A stretch of DNA of 64,000 nt from Psychrobacillus mangrovi. Lineage in GTDB: Bacteria; Bacillota; Bacilli; Bacillales_A; Planococcaceae. The notes beneath the pieces are model-generated. The model saw nothing but the letters and a program-made list of their open reading frames with translations. It searched no databases and was not told the origin of the DNA. The position numbers and the translations under genes were made by a program. Below, piece by piece: positions 24,497 to 33,719 of the stretch (its first letter is position 1; each line of letters opens with the position of its first letter). Location: positions 1 through 64,000 of the forward strand of contig NZ_JBAWSY010000018.1 of assembly GCF_037104765.1 (NCBI RefSeq), written 5' to 3'.

Positions 24497-26894
24497 TGTC
24501 TTCTGCTCCCTTCTTTGCTCGCAACTTAATGAGTGTATAAACTCCTAAGCCAGCAATAAAGAGTACGACAACCTCAAGCATTGTATCAAACGCACGGAAA
24601 TCACCTAAAATGGCGTTTACTATATTTGCTCCACCAGCCAGTTCATATGCATCTTCAAAGAATACAGATATCGATTCAAATGAATTGTAATTTATGGCAG
24701 ATAAACCGATTAGCATCACAATTGCACCAACAGCGATCGAAATGATTCCATTCATCATCTTAGTATTGGACGATGATTTCTCTTTCTTCCAGTCAGGTAG
24801 ATGTGAAAAAGCCAAAAGGAATAGAGCCGTAGTGACAGATTCAACAACAAGCTGGGTTAACGCCAAGTCTGGAGCACGGAATATAACGAAAAAGATCGAG
24901 ATAGCATATCCCAAAACACCATTCAATAGAACAGCTGTTAAGCGTGATTTCGCAAATATCATCGCTACAGCAGCAATTGCCATTACTCCGACCAATATGG
25001 CTTCATACAAGCTAATTGGAGCGTTAGTGGAAACACTAAAGGAAAAAGCAGATGAAAATAATAAAAATCCACCTGTGGTTACTATAAAGAACAAATATAT
25101 ATAAACTAAATAATCTCTCAAAAATCCAGTCATATATGACTTCGTTGTTAGGGTTGAACTTACTTCACTGTCAGAAAGAACCTTGTTATAAAGCGCATTA
25201 AAAGTATATTTTTGAGAAAACAAGCTGTAGATAGGCTTCCAATTCTTAAGTCGATAATATAATAATGCCCCTACTAAAATAACTCCAATCGTCATAAGTA
25301 ATTCTGCATTAATTCCATGCCACGCAGAAATTTTCGGAGTGAGACTTTCTGCCTCCGCAAATGTCGGATATATACTAGCCATTGCTGGGCGTAGTATATA
25401 TTCACCTAGTATGTTAGGGAAAAAGAATATGCCTACCACAAATGCAACTAAAATCAATGGAGAAATAAGCATTCCTATTGGAGCTTCATGAATTGGCTTA
25501 TCTAACTTTTCAGGTTGAGCAGGTCCTAAAAAAGTTTTAAAAATGATAATCATACAATAAACAAAAGTAAAGACACTCGCTATCCATGCGATTATTGGAA
25601 AAATAATACCTATGGTGTCAAGTGAATAGGCATTAAGCTCACTAATTGCTACCGTAGCAGCAAAGAACATCTCTTTACTTAAAAAACCATTAAAAGGAGG
25701 CAATCCTGCCATCGATAAACTTCCTATTGTAGCTACAGTGAATGTGAAAGGCATTAGCGTCATTAATCCACCAAGTCTTCGTATATCACGAGTCCCAAGT
25801 TCATGATCGACAATTCCCACAACCATGAACAAAGCTCCTTTAAAAGTTGAGTGGTTGATCATGTGAAATAACGCTGCAAATGTTGCTTGGGTATAAATAA
25901 TTGAATCCTTCGAATAACCCAAATGAAGTGCAATCGATCCTAAACCGAGGAGACTCATAATTAGACCCAGTTGACTAACAGTCGAATACGCTAACAAGGC
26001 CTTCAAATCCGTCTGTCGGATTGCATTGAAAGAACCCCAAAATAACGTAATCATTCCTACTCCACTAACCACCCAAAACCAAACTTGTTCTCCTCCAAAA
26101 ATAGGAGTAAAACGTGCAACTAAATATATCCCAGCTTTAACCATTGTCGCGGAATGTAAGTATGCACTAACAGGAGTTGGAGCTTCCATTGCATCAGGTA
26201 GCCAAATATGAAATGGAAACTGTGCTGATTTTGTAAACGCACCTATTAATATCAATATCATTGCCGGGATAAAAAACGCATGATCCGTAATCTCACTTAG
26301 ACTTGAAATAATTTCTCGAATACTATATGTCCCAGTCATTGAATGAAGCATGATAAATCCTACAAGCATAGCTACTCCGCCGCTAACGGTAATAAGCATT
26401 GCTTTTTGAGCACCTTGTCTTGAGCCTTTACGATGATGCCAAAAGGCAATTAATAAGAATGACGAAACACTTGTTAATTCCCAAAATACATATAAGACCA
26501 TTAAGTTGTCCGAAAAGACAACACCTAGCATGGCACCCATGAATAATAGCAAATAACAATAAAAATGTTGAAGGGATTCTTTAGATGAAAGATAAAAAAT
26601 AGAATATAAAATGACTAAACTACCTACACCGGTTATAAGTAAACCAAATATCATACTTAAACCGTCTAAATAAGTAGTGAAATTAATTCCTAGATGGGGA
26701 ATCCACTTATATGTATGGATATATGTACTTCCACCTGCTACCGAGGGAATTAGCCTAGCAAGCATAACTAACAAAAAAATAGGAACTAATAGGACAAACC
26801 AACCTACATGAATTTTGGTAAATCGCCTATATATAAATGGCACAATTGCCGCTATTATAAAAGGAAAAACAATAATTAAACTGACAGGGAACAA
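24483..26894 (-). CDS. mrpA: Mrp antiporter subunit A (NuoL-like with C-terminal MbhD/E-like part)
   Basis: An 803-residue protein, the largest Mrp subunit and ion-channel core. The N-terminal two thirds are NuoL-like (FWELTSVSSFLLIAFW with the conserved Glu near residue 140, then SAQFPFHIWLPDAMEAPTPVSAYLHSATMVKAG and HMINHSTFKGALFMVVG). The C-terminal third holds the MnhA/MbhD-E region (RAPDLALTQLVVESVTTALFLL, then ILGDFRAFDTMLEVVVLF). It starts at a TTG codon behind GGAGGT. It is the first gene of the operon and divergent from the USP-like gene. Confidence 0.96.
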   Translation of the reverse strand: MFPVSLIIVFPFIIAAIVPFIYRRFTKIHVGWFVLLVPIFLLVMLARLIPSVAGGSTYIHTYKWIPHLGINFTTYLDGLSMIFGLLITGVGSLVILYSIFYLSSKESLQHFYCYLLLFMGAMLGVVFSDNLMVLYVFWELTSVSSFLLIAFWHHRKGSRQGAQKAMLITVSGGVAMLVGFIMLHSMTGTYSIREIISSLSEITDHAFFIPAMILILIGAFTKSAQFPFHIWLPDAMEAPTPVSAYLHSATMVKAGIYLVARFTPIFGGEQVWFWVVSGVGMITLFWGSFNAIRQTDLKALLAYSTVSQLGLIMSLLGLGSIALHLGYSKDSIIYTQATFAALFHMINHSTFKGALFMVVGIVDHELGTRDIRRLGGLMTLMPFTFTVATIGSLSMAGLPPFNGFLSKEMFFAATVAISELNAYSLDTIGIIFPIIAWIASVFTFVYCMIIIFKTFLGPAQPEKLDKPIHEAPIGMLISPLILVAFVVGIFFFPNILGEYILRPAMASIYPTFAEAESLTPKISAWHGINAELLMTIGVILVGALLYYRLKNWKPIYSLFSQKYTFNALYNKVLSDSEVSSTLTTKSYMTGFLRDYLVYIYLFFIVTTGGFLLFSSAFSFSVSTNAPISLYEAILVGVMAIAAVAMIFAKSRLTAVLLNGVLGYAISIFFVIFRAPDLALTQLVVESVTTALFLLAFSHLPDWKKEKSSSNTKMMNGIISIAVGAIVMLIGLSAINYNSFESISVFFEDAYELAGGANIVNAILGDFRAFDTMLEVVVLFIAGLGVYTLIKLRAKKGAEDIEDQ

Positions 26895-27237
26895 AATTTA
26901 ACCTCCTACCTTACAAGTTTTGTGGAATGTTGGTATTTACAGAATTATTTCATTTGAACTGGATGCTTGACTATACCACTAACAAGTAGCATAATAGGAA
27001 TCCATATGGAGTCCTTTGCATTTTCGGAGAAAATTTGAGGTGTATGACGTTGAGTATTTTTGCTTCTTCGCTTTTATATGGAAATTAAGCCCAACAAAGG
27101 AATGCATTAATATACTATGTAAATTATACACTAAAGAAGCGCTCTACGCACTTGAAGTGCTTGAGGATTAAACAATCTGACATAAAGTTAAACGCTAGAC
27201 GATAAATAAATTAATTGAAAAAGAGGTGTAGACTACC
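26895..27237. other. Divergent intergenic region mrpA / USP-like gene
   Basis: This 343-bp stretch must hold the mrp operon promoter (minus) and that of the USP-like gene (plus). I see no convincing promoter pair, riboswitch or gene in it. Several ATATGGA-like words recur near 27003 and 27079, without a clear meaning. Confidence 0.4.
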
Positions 27238-27924
27238 GTGAAACACACGAAAGGCCGAATGGATGAGAGTATACTAGTCTGCGTATACTACGGACCTAAT
27301 GGAGAACGTTTAATAAGAAGAGGTCATAAGATGGCTACTATAATGGATTGTCCTCTATATATTCTTACAGTTGACCCTCTTCCATACGATGCATTCGACG
27401 CTGAAAAATCAGGATATATAGAACAATGGCAAAACCTTGCAGAAGAATTGGAAGTGGAAGAATTTATCATTCATGATAACGAAAAACGACCTTCCCCAAA
27501 AGTAATTAAAGAAGTTGCACATAAACATAATATTACCCAAATTATTATTGGACAAACTGCTCAAAGCAGATGGGAAGAAATAACAAAGGGTTCTTTTATG
27601 AATGTATTATTGCGTGAAATTCCTTTTGTAGATTTCCATGTCGTTTCAGTAGATCGATCAGTCAAAGATGAAGAAGACGGCATTTTTGAAAAAGGGGTTC
27701 GAGCGTATTTGGTTGCAGATGGAGATGATTACAAAGTATCCTTCACGTGTGCTAAAAACATGTGCCAAGAAGGTATTTTCTTTAAAGAAATTGGAACAGA
27801 TTTTGATAACGGAATATTCAAATTCATGCATAACAATAAAATGCACCAAGTCCATATTCAAGAAAATCTGGTAACGGACAACTCCCAAGTTCCAGATGGA
27901 TGTAGCGTAAAAATTAAACAATAA
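27238..27924 (+). CDS. Universal-stress-protein-like domain protein
   Basis: 228 residues from a GTG behind GAGGTG. Residues 9-140 read as a USP/KdpD-like alpha/beta fold: SILVCVYYGPNGERLIRRGHKMA, LYILTVDP, and NITQIIIGQTAQSRWEEITKGSFMNVLLREI, the last like the KdpD sensor-domain USP with its nucleotide-binding loop. Residues 150-228 are an extra domain of unknown type. There is no kinase domain, so it is not a KdpD. Its position, divergent from mrp, suggests a link to cation stress, but this is inference. Confidence 0.72.
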   Translation: MKHTKGRMDESILVCVYYGPNGERLIRRGHKMATIMDCPLYILTVDPLPYDAFDAEKSGYIEQWQNLAEELEVEEFIIHDNEKRPSPKVIKEVAHKHNITQIIIGQTAQSRWEEITKGSFMNVLLREIPFVDFHVVSVDRSVKDEEDGIFEKGVRAYLVADGDDYKVSFTCAKNMCQEGIFFKEIGTDFDNGIFKFMHNNKMHQVHIQENLVTDNSQVPDGCSVKIKQ

Positions 27925-27929
27925 CCTTT

Positions 27930-27957
27930 AAAGGAGACTCTGATGAGTTTCCTTTTT
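27930..27957 (+). terminator. Terminator after the USP-like gene
   Basis: AAAGGAGACTC / GAGTTTCCTTT with TTTT after it. Confidence 0.75.
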
Positions 27958-28115
27958 TATATGGCTTTATATGTTGACAATTAGTAGTCCCGAATAATGA
28001 ATCCTGGCATAACTATTTTTATTAAATTGGAACTTTATCAACAGATGTTTTCAGGAAGTGCGCCTTACACGCCGCAAGAGCGCGAAGAATGAGACCTCCG
28101 AGTTCTATTCTCTAA

Positions 28116-28505
28116 CTAAATAAAAGGAATTTCCTTTCCCTCTACTAAGGCTTTTAAATTTGCTAATGACTCATCGAAGCCATCTGAATTCATTATTACT
28201 CTTGTCCCATTGTCTTCCTCTTCTAACACAAAGGACAGAACTGTTTGCTGTGACTCCAAATAAAGAGAGAATTCCTTATAAGTATTTAGAACTGCAATAG
28301 TTAAAGACATAGGAAGTTTCTCTGATAAATTATTATGAATACTAGGCATTAACGTAAAAGTTACTTTCTCCCCGACCTTCAGATTGGGGATCATCCAAGG
28401 AGAACCCGGAACATACCACTGGGAGATCTTTTTCTCTTCCGTAATAGCATTCCAAACCGTTTCTTTATCTCCATGAATCCACACAGAACTTATTTTATCT
28501 ATCAT
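28116..28505 (-). CDS. SRPBCC/AHSA1-like domain protein
   Basis: A 129-residue START/Bet v1-fold protein of the AHA1 group: VWIHGDKETVWNAITEEKKISQWYVPGSPWM at the N-terminus, a central beta-sheet, and the final helix (GFDESLANLKALVEG). These small proteins bind hydrophobic ligands; none is known here. AAGGAGG precedes the ATG. The upstream MFS gene is separated from it by a terminator. Confidence 0.8.
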   Translation of the reverse strand: MIDKISSVWIHGDKETVWNAITEEKKISQWYVPGSPWMIPNLKVGEKVTFTLMPSIHNNLSEKLPMSLTIAVLNTYKEFSLYLESQQTVLSFVLEEEDNGTRVIMNSDGFDESLANLKALVEGKEIPFI

Positions 28506-28545
28506 AATTATTCCTCCTTGAAAATTCTAATTAAGTGCTCTCAAA

Positions 28546-28575
28546 AAGAGAGAGAGCTTATGAAAGCTCTCTCTT
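28546..28575 (-). terminator. Terminator after the MFS gene
   Basis: AAGAGAGAGAGCTT / AAAGCTCTCTCTT, followed on the minus strand by TTTTTGAG. Confidence 0.8.
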
Positions 28576-28577
28576 CC

Positions 28578-29792
28578 TTATTTTAGATTAGCAATTTTAC
28601 GATCTGTTGGTAACGCAAGCGCAACTAATCCGATAAGCGGTAGTGTTGAAACGACAATCATCGTTTTGTAAACTCCTATGTAATCCATTAATATACCTAT
28701 TAAGACCGCCCCAATGGCACCCATACCAAATGCAAGCCCTACTGTTAAACCAGCCATCGTACCAATTTTACTAGGTACAAGCTCTTGGGCATAAACGACG
28801 GTCACTGAAAAACTTAACATGAGGAAGAATCCAATAATCACAAGTAGTAAAATGACAGCCCAAATTGGAACATACGGCAAAATGAGACATAAAGGAATTG
28901 GAACAGCCAGTGAAAGTAAAATGACATTCTTTCTACCAAATCTGTCCGCCATTGGACCACCAAAGAATGTCCCAACTGCTCCTAACACAAGGAATATAAA
29001 AATAAATAACTGCCCTTTTTTAACCGATAAATCATAGTTTTCCATCAAATGAAAAATATAAAAGTTTGTCATATTTGTCACGTAAAAGGATCTCGCAAAA
29101 ATAATAATCATTAAAAGTGTAAGTGCAATTCCCACTTGTTTTTTAGATAGAGGTGGCAAAGAAGAAAATATTGTTTTTTTTCGTTTAGAAAGCTTCTCTG
29201 CTTCTAACTCTTTCTTATACCATATAGAAATTCTAGATAATAGAAAAATACCAATAGCTGCAACAATTAAGAAAAGCGCAGCCCCCTTTTGACCAAATGG
29301 CACTAGAATAAATGCACTTATTAATGGAGCAAGAGCTTGTCCAGAGTTCCCTCCTACTTGATAAATGGATTGCGATAGCCCTCTTTTAGAACCAGCAGCC
29401 ATAAAGGAAACGCGAGAACCTTCTGGATGAAATATGGCAGAACCAAAACCAAGGAATACAACTGAAACAAGAATCATCCAATATTCCGTAGAAAATGCAA
29501 TACCCGCTATCCCAACAAAGGAACTTATCATACCTAATGGAAGTGCGTATGGCATCGGTTTTTTATCACTAATAAAACCTACAACTGGCTGTAAAATAGA
29601 CGCAACAATATTTAACATAAAAGTAATTAAACCTAACTGAGTGAACGTTAATCCTCGTTCTTCTTCTAATACCGGAAACATAGCTGGAATCACCGATTGG
29701 AGTGAATCATTGAATAAATGACAAACGCCAATCGCAAACATAATAGGATAAACGGGATTCCCCATTTTATGCGAAGCATTGGCAATGGACAT
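28578..29792 (-). CDS. MFS transporter, fosmidomycin-resistance (Fsr) type
   Basis: 404 residues from MSIANASHKMG; an ATG 33 bp upstream at 29825 is equally open and neither has a strong ribosome site. Twelve membrane helices are visible. The motif GVCHLFNDSLQSVIPAMFPVL in helix 1 and GFISDKKPMPYALPLGM between helices 2 and 3 match the Fsr/YfnC subfamily. It also has FHPEGSRVSF and, in the second half, GPMADRFGRKNVILLS (motif A). Drug/H+ antiport is expected; the true substrate is unknown. Single-gene unit. Confidence 0.85.
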   Translation of the reverse strand: MSIANASHKMGNPVYPIMFAIGVCHLFNDSLQSVIPAMFPVLEEERGLTFTQLGLITFMLNIVASILQPVVGFISDKKPMPYALPLGMISSFVGIAGIAFSTEYWMILVSVVFLGFGSAIFHPEGSRVSFMAAGSKRGLSQSIYQVGGNSGQALAPLISAFILVPFGQKGAALFLIVAAIGIFLLSRISIWYKKELEAEKLSKRKKTIFSSLPPLSKKQVGIALTLLMIIIFARSFYVTNMTNFYIFHLMENYDLSVKKGQLFIFIFLVLGAVGTFFGGPMADRFGRKNVILLSLAVPIPLCLILPYVPIWAVILLLVIIGFFLMLSFSVTVVYAQELVPSKIGTMAGLTVGLAFGMGAIGAVLIGILMDYIGVYKTMIVVSTLPLIGLVALALPTDRKIANLK

Positions 29793-29943
29793 ATTTTTCA
29801 CATTCTTTCTAAGATTAATATACATGAATAGTTTTATTATAGCGCAAATTTCGACAATTAATTAGAAATTAACAAGAAAGTAAGAATAGTTACTATTTTC
29901 TAGGTAATACTAAATAGAAGTCATTTTAAAAGAGGTGTTTGAA

Positions 29944-30651
29944 ATGAATATGGAAACATTTTTTGAATTAAACTTTTGGGAAATGTTAATTAGAACAACA
30001 TTATCCTTTTTAGCATTATTGGTTTTAGCTCGAGTATTAGGTAAAAAACAGCTCAGCCAATTAACCTTTTTCCATTACATCACAGGAATCACAATTGGAT
30101 CTATCGCTGCTGAAATAGCAGCTCAACACGAAACACCTTTTCTTGATGGTCTAGTTTCACTAGTATGGTGGACTATCCTTACACTATTTATGAGCTATCT
30201 CTCTCTATGGTTTCCAAAGGCACGTGTCTTAATAGATGATGAACCTACTATTGTTATTAAAGATGGAGAACTTGTAGTGAAGTCATTAAAAACTGCTCGT
30301 TTACATATGGATGATGTGTTAATGCTACTACGAGAGCAATCTATTTTTTCCATACAAGACGTGCACTATGCGGTTCTCGAAACAAACGGAGAATTAAGTG
30401 TATTTAAAAAAGTAGGTCAGCAAGAAGCCACTAAGACAGACATAAAAGCGACAATTACTCTTCCAACATTTATGCCTTCTGAAATAATTTCTGATGGTAA
30501 AATTGTACAAAAAAATCTTACTGAATTAGATTTGTCCGAGGAGTGGGTAATGAAAAAGCTTCGTAAACAAGGAATTGAGTCAGTGGATGAAGTGTTTTAT
30601 GCCCAAGTCCAAACAAATGGTTCCTTATTTATCAGCCTATATAATAAATGA
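29944..30651 (+). CDS. DUF421 membrane protein (YetF/YdfS-like)
   Basis: 235 residues from the ATG behind AAGAGGTG. Three hydrophobic helices (about 12-78) contain the signature RTTLSFLALLVLARVLGKKQLSQLTFFHYITGITIGSIAAE (read in parts). A cytosolic/extracytosolic C-terminal domain follows with LLREQSIFSIQDVHYAVLETNGELSV, as in YetF and other DUF421 proteins. B. subtilis relatives are linked to spore germination/maturation; the function here is unknown. Confidence 0.85.
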   Translation: MNMETFFELNFWEMLIRTTLSFLALLVLARVLGKKQLSQLTFFHYITGITIGSIAAEIAAQHETPFLDGLVSLVWWTILTLFMSYLSLWFPKARVLIDDEPTIVIKDGELVVKSLKTARLHMDDVLMLLREQSIFSIQDVHYAVLETNGELSVFKKVGQQEATKTDIKATITLPTFMPSEIISDGKIVQKNLTELDLSEEWVMKKLRKQGIESVDEVFYAQVQTNGSLFISLYNK

Positions 30652-30717
30652 CAACACAAGAAGACTAAAACAACGCTAATCGCGCCCCCTTAAAAGGTTT
30701 TCTAGTAGGATTATTTT

Positions 30718-30760
30718 GAAGGGGTGGTCGTGACTGTCGTCACGACCACCCCTTCTTTTT
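30718..30760 (+). terminator. Strong hairpin terminator, member of a repeated hairpin type
   Basis: GAAGGGGTGGTCGTGAC pairs perfectly with GTCACGACCACCCCTTC across a 3-4 nt loop, then TTTTTT. A sister hairpin with the same inner stem GGTCGTGAC/GTCACGACC occurs at 48843-48880. Confidence 0.8.
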
Positions 30761-30787
30761 TCGGTAATTTTTTTCACTCATCTTTCT

Positions 30788-31561
30788 TTATCTTTGAACA
30801 AAGACCTTAACCAGTTCTTCTGGCGCTTCATACATACTCATATGTCCTACATTTTTAAGCAGTACTTGTTTTATATTAACTCCATCTGCTGTGAAGGTTT
30901 TCTCGGATGGGATAAGTTGATCTTCTTCTCCAGCCACAAGTACTACCGGTAATTCTGTATTATTTATTACCGCTCTACGATCTGTTCTATCTCTCATTGC
31001 CTCTAAAGCATACTTAGCTCCTATCAGCGATGTTCTATATCCAATTTTAATCGCTTCCTCCACTGAATTTTGTTGACTCTTCACATTATTTGGTGCAAAT
31101 AATTTTGGTATTAATCCGTCAATAAATGCCTCTATTCCTTCATCGTCTATTTTTTGAGCGGAAGAATCTCTTCCTTTTTTGGCTTCCTCTGAATCAGGGA
31201 ATCCAGTTGAATGTATTAAGGAAAAGCCATTTAGTCGTTCGCTATATTTGTCTGCGAAGGCGAGTGTTATATAACCACCTAAAGAATGACCAAGCATTGT
31301 TACCTTTTCAATCTTCAACGAATCTAAAAATTGATAGATGAAGTCTGCATAAAGGTCAATTTGATTTACATTGTCTTGTACCTCCGAATCTCCATGACCC
31401 GGTAGGTCTATCGCAATCACTCGATACTGTTCTGTAAGCTTTGGAATCACTTTACTCCAATAAGCAGAACTTCCGCAAAAACCATGCATAAGAAATAATG
31501 CTTCTCCCTGACCTTCATCTAGATATGCTACACTTGAACCTTTTATTTGCACTGTTTTCAT
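30788..31561 (-). CDS. Alpha/beta-hydrolase
   Basis: 257 residues from the second ATG, which has GGGAG 9 nt before it; the ATG at 31570 overlaps the nagZ stop and is too close to that site. Oxyanion region FLMHGFCGSSAYW, nucleophile elbow GHSLGGY (Ser near residue 95), acid in AGEEDQLIP, and final His in VGHMSMYEAPE. It is a typical BioH/haloalkane-dehalogenase-like serine hydrolase of unknown substrate. It is co-directional and coupled with the NagZ gene upstream. Confidence 0.85.
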   Translation of the reverse strand: MKTVQIKGSSVAYLDEGQGEALFLMHGFCGSSAYWSKVIPKLTEQYRVIAIDLPGHGDSEVQDNVNQIDLYADFIYQFLDSLKIEKVTMLGHSLGGYITLAFADKYSERLNGFSLIHSTGFPDSEEAKKGRDSSAQKIDDEGIEAFIDGLIPKLFAPNNVKSQQNSVEEAIKIGYRTSLIGAKYALEAMRDRTDRRAVINNTELPVVLVAGEEDQLIPSEKTFTADGVNIKQVLLKNVGHMSMYEAPEELVKVFVQR

Positions 31562-31566
31562 CTTTT

Positions 31567-33228
31567 TCATCTCCCTAATGTTTGCACGATAGTTTGGTTT
31601 AACTCTTCTATGTTTACCCCGTCTACTCGTTTATTACTCAGTTTATACTTTTCTTTTAATAAAAGGATTCTTTCCACACTGGCATTTATTCTCTCCTCTG
31701 AGATTTGCCCTTCATTTACAGCTAATAAAATGGATTCTATCGCTTCCTTAATATTGACATAATCATGTGCTATTAAAACAATATCGTTACCAGCTTTCAC
31801 CGCTTCTACAGCAGCCTCCCCAATTTTATAATTATCTAATATCGCACCCATCGTCATATCGTCCGTTATAACCACACCCTCGAACTGAAGCTTATTTCGC
31901 AAAATATTTGTAATCAGTTCATATGACATGGAAGAAGGAAATGTCGGGTCTATCTTTGGTAAAAGAATATGACCAACCATAACAACGTCAGCCCCATTAT
32001 CTATTGCATCTTTAAAAGGAATTAATTCTAATGCCTGTAAGTCTTCTAATCTCTTTTGAATGATTGGTAGCTCTTTATGAGAATCTACAGCCGTATCACC
32101 ATGCCCAGGGAAATGTTTCACGACTGGAATAACATGTTGATTTTTAATACCTTTCATCGTTTGTATACCAAGGTTACTGACAATATTTGCAGTACTGCCA
32201 AATGAACGGTCTCCAATTACAGGGTTTTTAGCATTGCTATTTATATCTAGTACTGGAGCAAAGTCGAGATTGAAGCCGAACGAATTTAACTCTTTTCCTA
32301 ATAGATTACCTATATTATAAGAGAGTGAAGAATCATTTATCTTCCCAATTTCTTGATTTGTCGGAAGCTGTATAAGTTCAGGTAGCCTGGAGACTCTACC
32401 ACCTTCCTGATCCACACCTAGAAATAAAGGAAATTTATTTTTTGCACTCTCCTCTTTCATTTCATTTAATAAGGAGACGGATTGATGGACATCCTCCAAG
32501 TTATCTTTAAATAAAATAATTCCTCCAACTTTATCATTAGAAATTAACAACTTCGACTCTTTTGATAAGCTAGTTCCTTCTATTCCAGCAAATATCATTT
32601 GCCCCACTTTTTCTTCCAAACTCATTTCCTTCATAGCCGCGATATCAGTACTAACCTCCTCTTTTACCTCTGTAAAAACGGATATATGATCAACTGCAGG
32701 ATTCGGGATACTTTCTGTTGGTTTTGGGAAAACCCACTTGAGTTGATGAGTAGATGTAACATTAAATACAAGTATTATTTGCTTGACCTGATCATCTTGA
32801 TAGGCTCGAATTTCATCAGCTTCACCCTTATGTTTTTCAATATCATCTAGACGGATTTGCTGAATTTCTGGTGAGCTCGAGCGTATATCAAAAACAAGAT
32901 TTGAAAAATGACCGATTGTTGCATTTTTGGATAAATAGTCTTCATAAATCTTTGCAGAACGCTCGTTCATTTTCTCTGAAGTCCCCCATAATTCATGGAC
33001 GTCCTGAATATCTGATTCTCCTACAATAAACGGAATATCCCAGGCTTGACCCTTTTCTGCAAGTTCAAAAACGAGGGAAACAAGAGACTCTTTTTCAGAT
33101 GGTATTTCTCCTATAGGTGTTCCCTCTTGATAATTAACTTCCTTTATTTCTTGTTTGCTTCCCAAATAAATAGTCGCAACCATAATTAATGTAAATACAA
33201 AAAGGATTATCCCTACTTTTTTAAACAT
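31567..33228 (-). CDS. nagZ: Beta-N-acetylhexosaminidase, GH3 family (NagZ-like), membrane-anchored
   Basis: 553 residues from the ATG after GAAGGAGGT; the longer frame to 33285 has no ribosome site. An N-terminal anchor (about 5-22) is followed by a roughly 170-residue extra domain. The GH3 barrel shows VGQMIFAGIEGT, GVDQEGGRVSRLPE, VVKHFPGHGDT (His/Asp acid-base pair near residue 370) and VVITDDMTMGAI (nucleophile Asp near residue 455). It removes terminal GlcNAc from muropeptides in wall recycling. It is the first gene of an operon with the hydrolase. Confidence 0.92.
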   Translation of the reverse strand: MFKKVGIILFVFTLIMVATIYLGSKQEIKEVNYQEGTPIGEIPSEKESLVSLVFELAEKGQAWDIPFIVGESDIQDVHELWGTSEKMNERSAKIYEDYLSKNATIGHFSNLVFDIRSSSPEIQQIRLDDIEKHKGEADEIRAYQDDQVKQIILVFNVTSTHQLKWVFPKPTESIPNPAVDHISVFTEVKEEVSTDIAAMKEMSLEEKVGQMIFAGIEGTSLSKESKLLISNDKVGGIILFKDNLEDVHQSVSLLNEMKEESAKNKFPLFLGVDQEGGRVSRLPELIQLPTNQEIGKINDSSLSYNIGNLLGKELNSFGFNLDFAPVLDINSNAKNPVIGDRSFGSTANIVSNLGIQTMKGIKNQHVIPVVKHFPGHGDTAVDSHKELPIIQKRLEDLQALELIPFKDAIDNGADVVMVGHILLPKIDPTFPSSMSYELITNILRNKLQFEGVVITDDMTMGAILDNYKIGEAAVEAVKAGNDIVLIAHDYVNIKEAIESILLAVNEGQISEERINASVERILLLKEKYKLSNKRVDGVNIEELNQTIVQTLGR

Positions 33229-33380
33229 TTCAGAACCTCCTTCGTAATGATCTTTCCATTTGTTGCTTTCTCTAATAATAACCAATATTCCTTTAAATTA
33301 TAATTTTTAATATAATTATTATACTTGATATATTTTTTATACCATATTATACTTCAATTAGAAACGAGGGAATAAATAAC

Positions 33381-33701
33381 ATGAAAATTTGCCCATATTT
33401 AGAATCATCCTTTCAAATACTCGGAAGAAGGTGGAACGGTTTAATCGTTCATTACTTATTTAATTGCCCAAATTATACAGCTCATTTCTCAGATTTGAAA
33501 AAGGACTTAACCGATATTACACCTCGTGCTTTATCGCTAAAATTGACGGAACTTGCAGAACATGGTCTAGTCGAGAAAAAAATGAGCGCGGAGCAAACTG
33601 TTCATATCTCATATTACCTAACTGTTTCAGGTCAAGAACTTGCAGAAGCTCTCAACCCTGTACATGCTTGGGCAAAGAAACATATTACTTTAAAAAATTA
33701 A
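33381..33701 (+). CDS. HxlR-family regulator with N-terminal cysteine
   Basis: A 106-residue winged-helix protein. Cys4 in KICPYLESSFQILGRRW sits where the redox-sensing cysteine of HypR/YodB proteins lies, and the recognition region is LTDITPRALSLKLTELAEHGLV. It is followed 18 bp later by a DsbA-fold gene, so a thiol- or electrophile-responsive switch of that gene is likely (inference). The preceding 80 bp is very AT-rich and could contain its operator. Confidence 0.85.
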   Translation: MKICPYLESSFQILGRRWNGLIVHYLFNCPNYTAHFSDLKKDLTDITPRALSLKLTELAEHGLVEKKMSAEQTVHISYYLTVSGQELAEALNPVHAWAKKHITLKN

Positions 33702-33719
33702 CGAAAAGAGGACGAGAAT

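Noticed and set aside
28030..28110. GC-richer patch before the AHSA1-like gene
   Set aside because: It resembles repeat debris seen near 20700, but the similarity is too short to claim a shared element.
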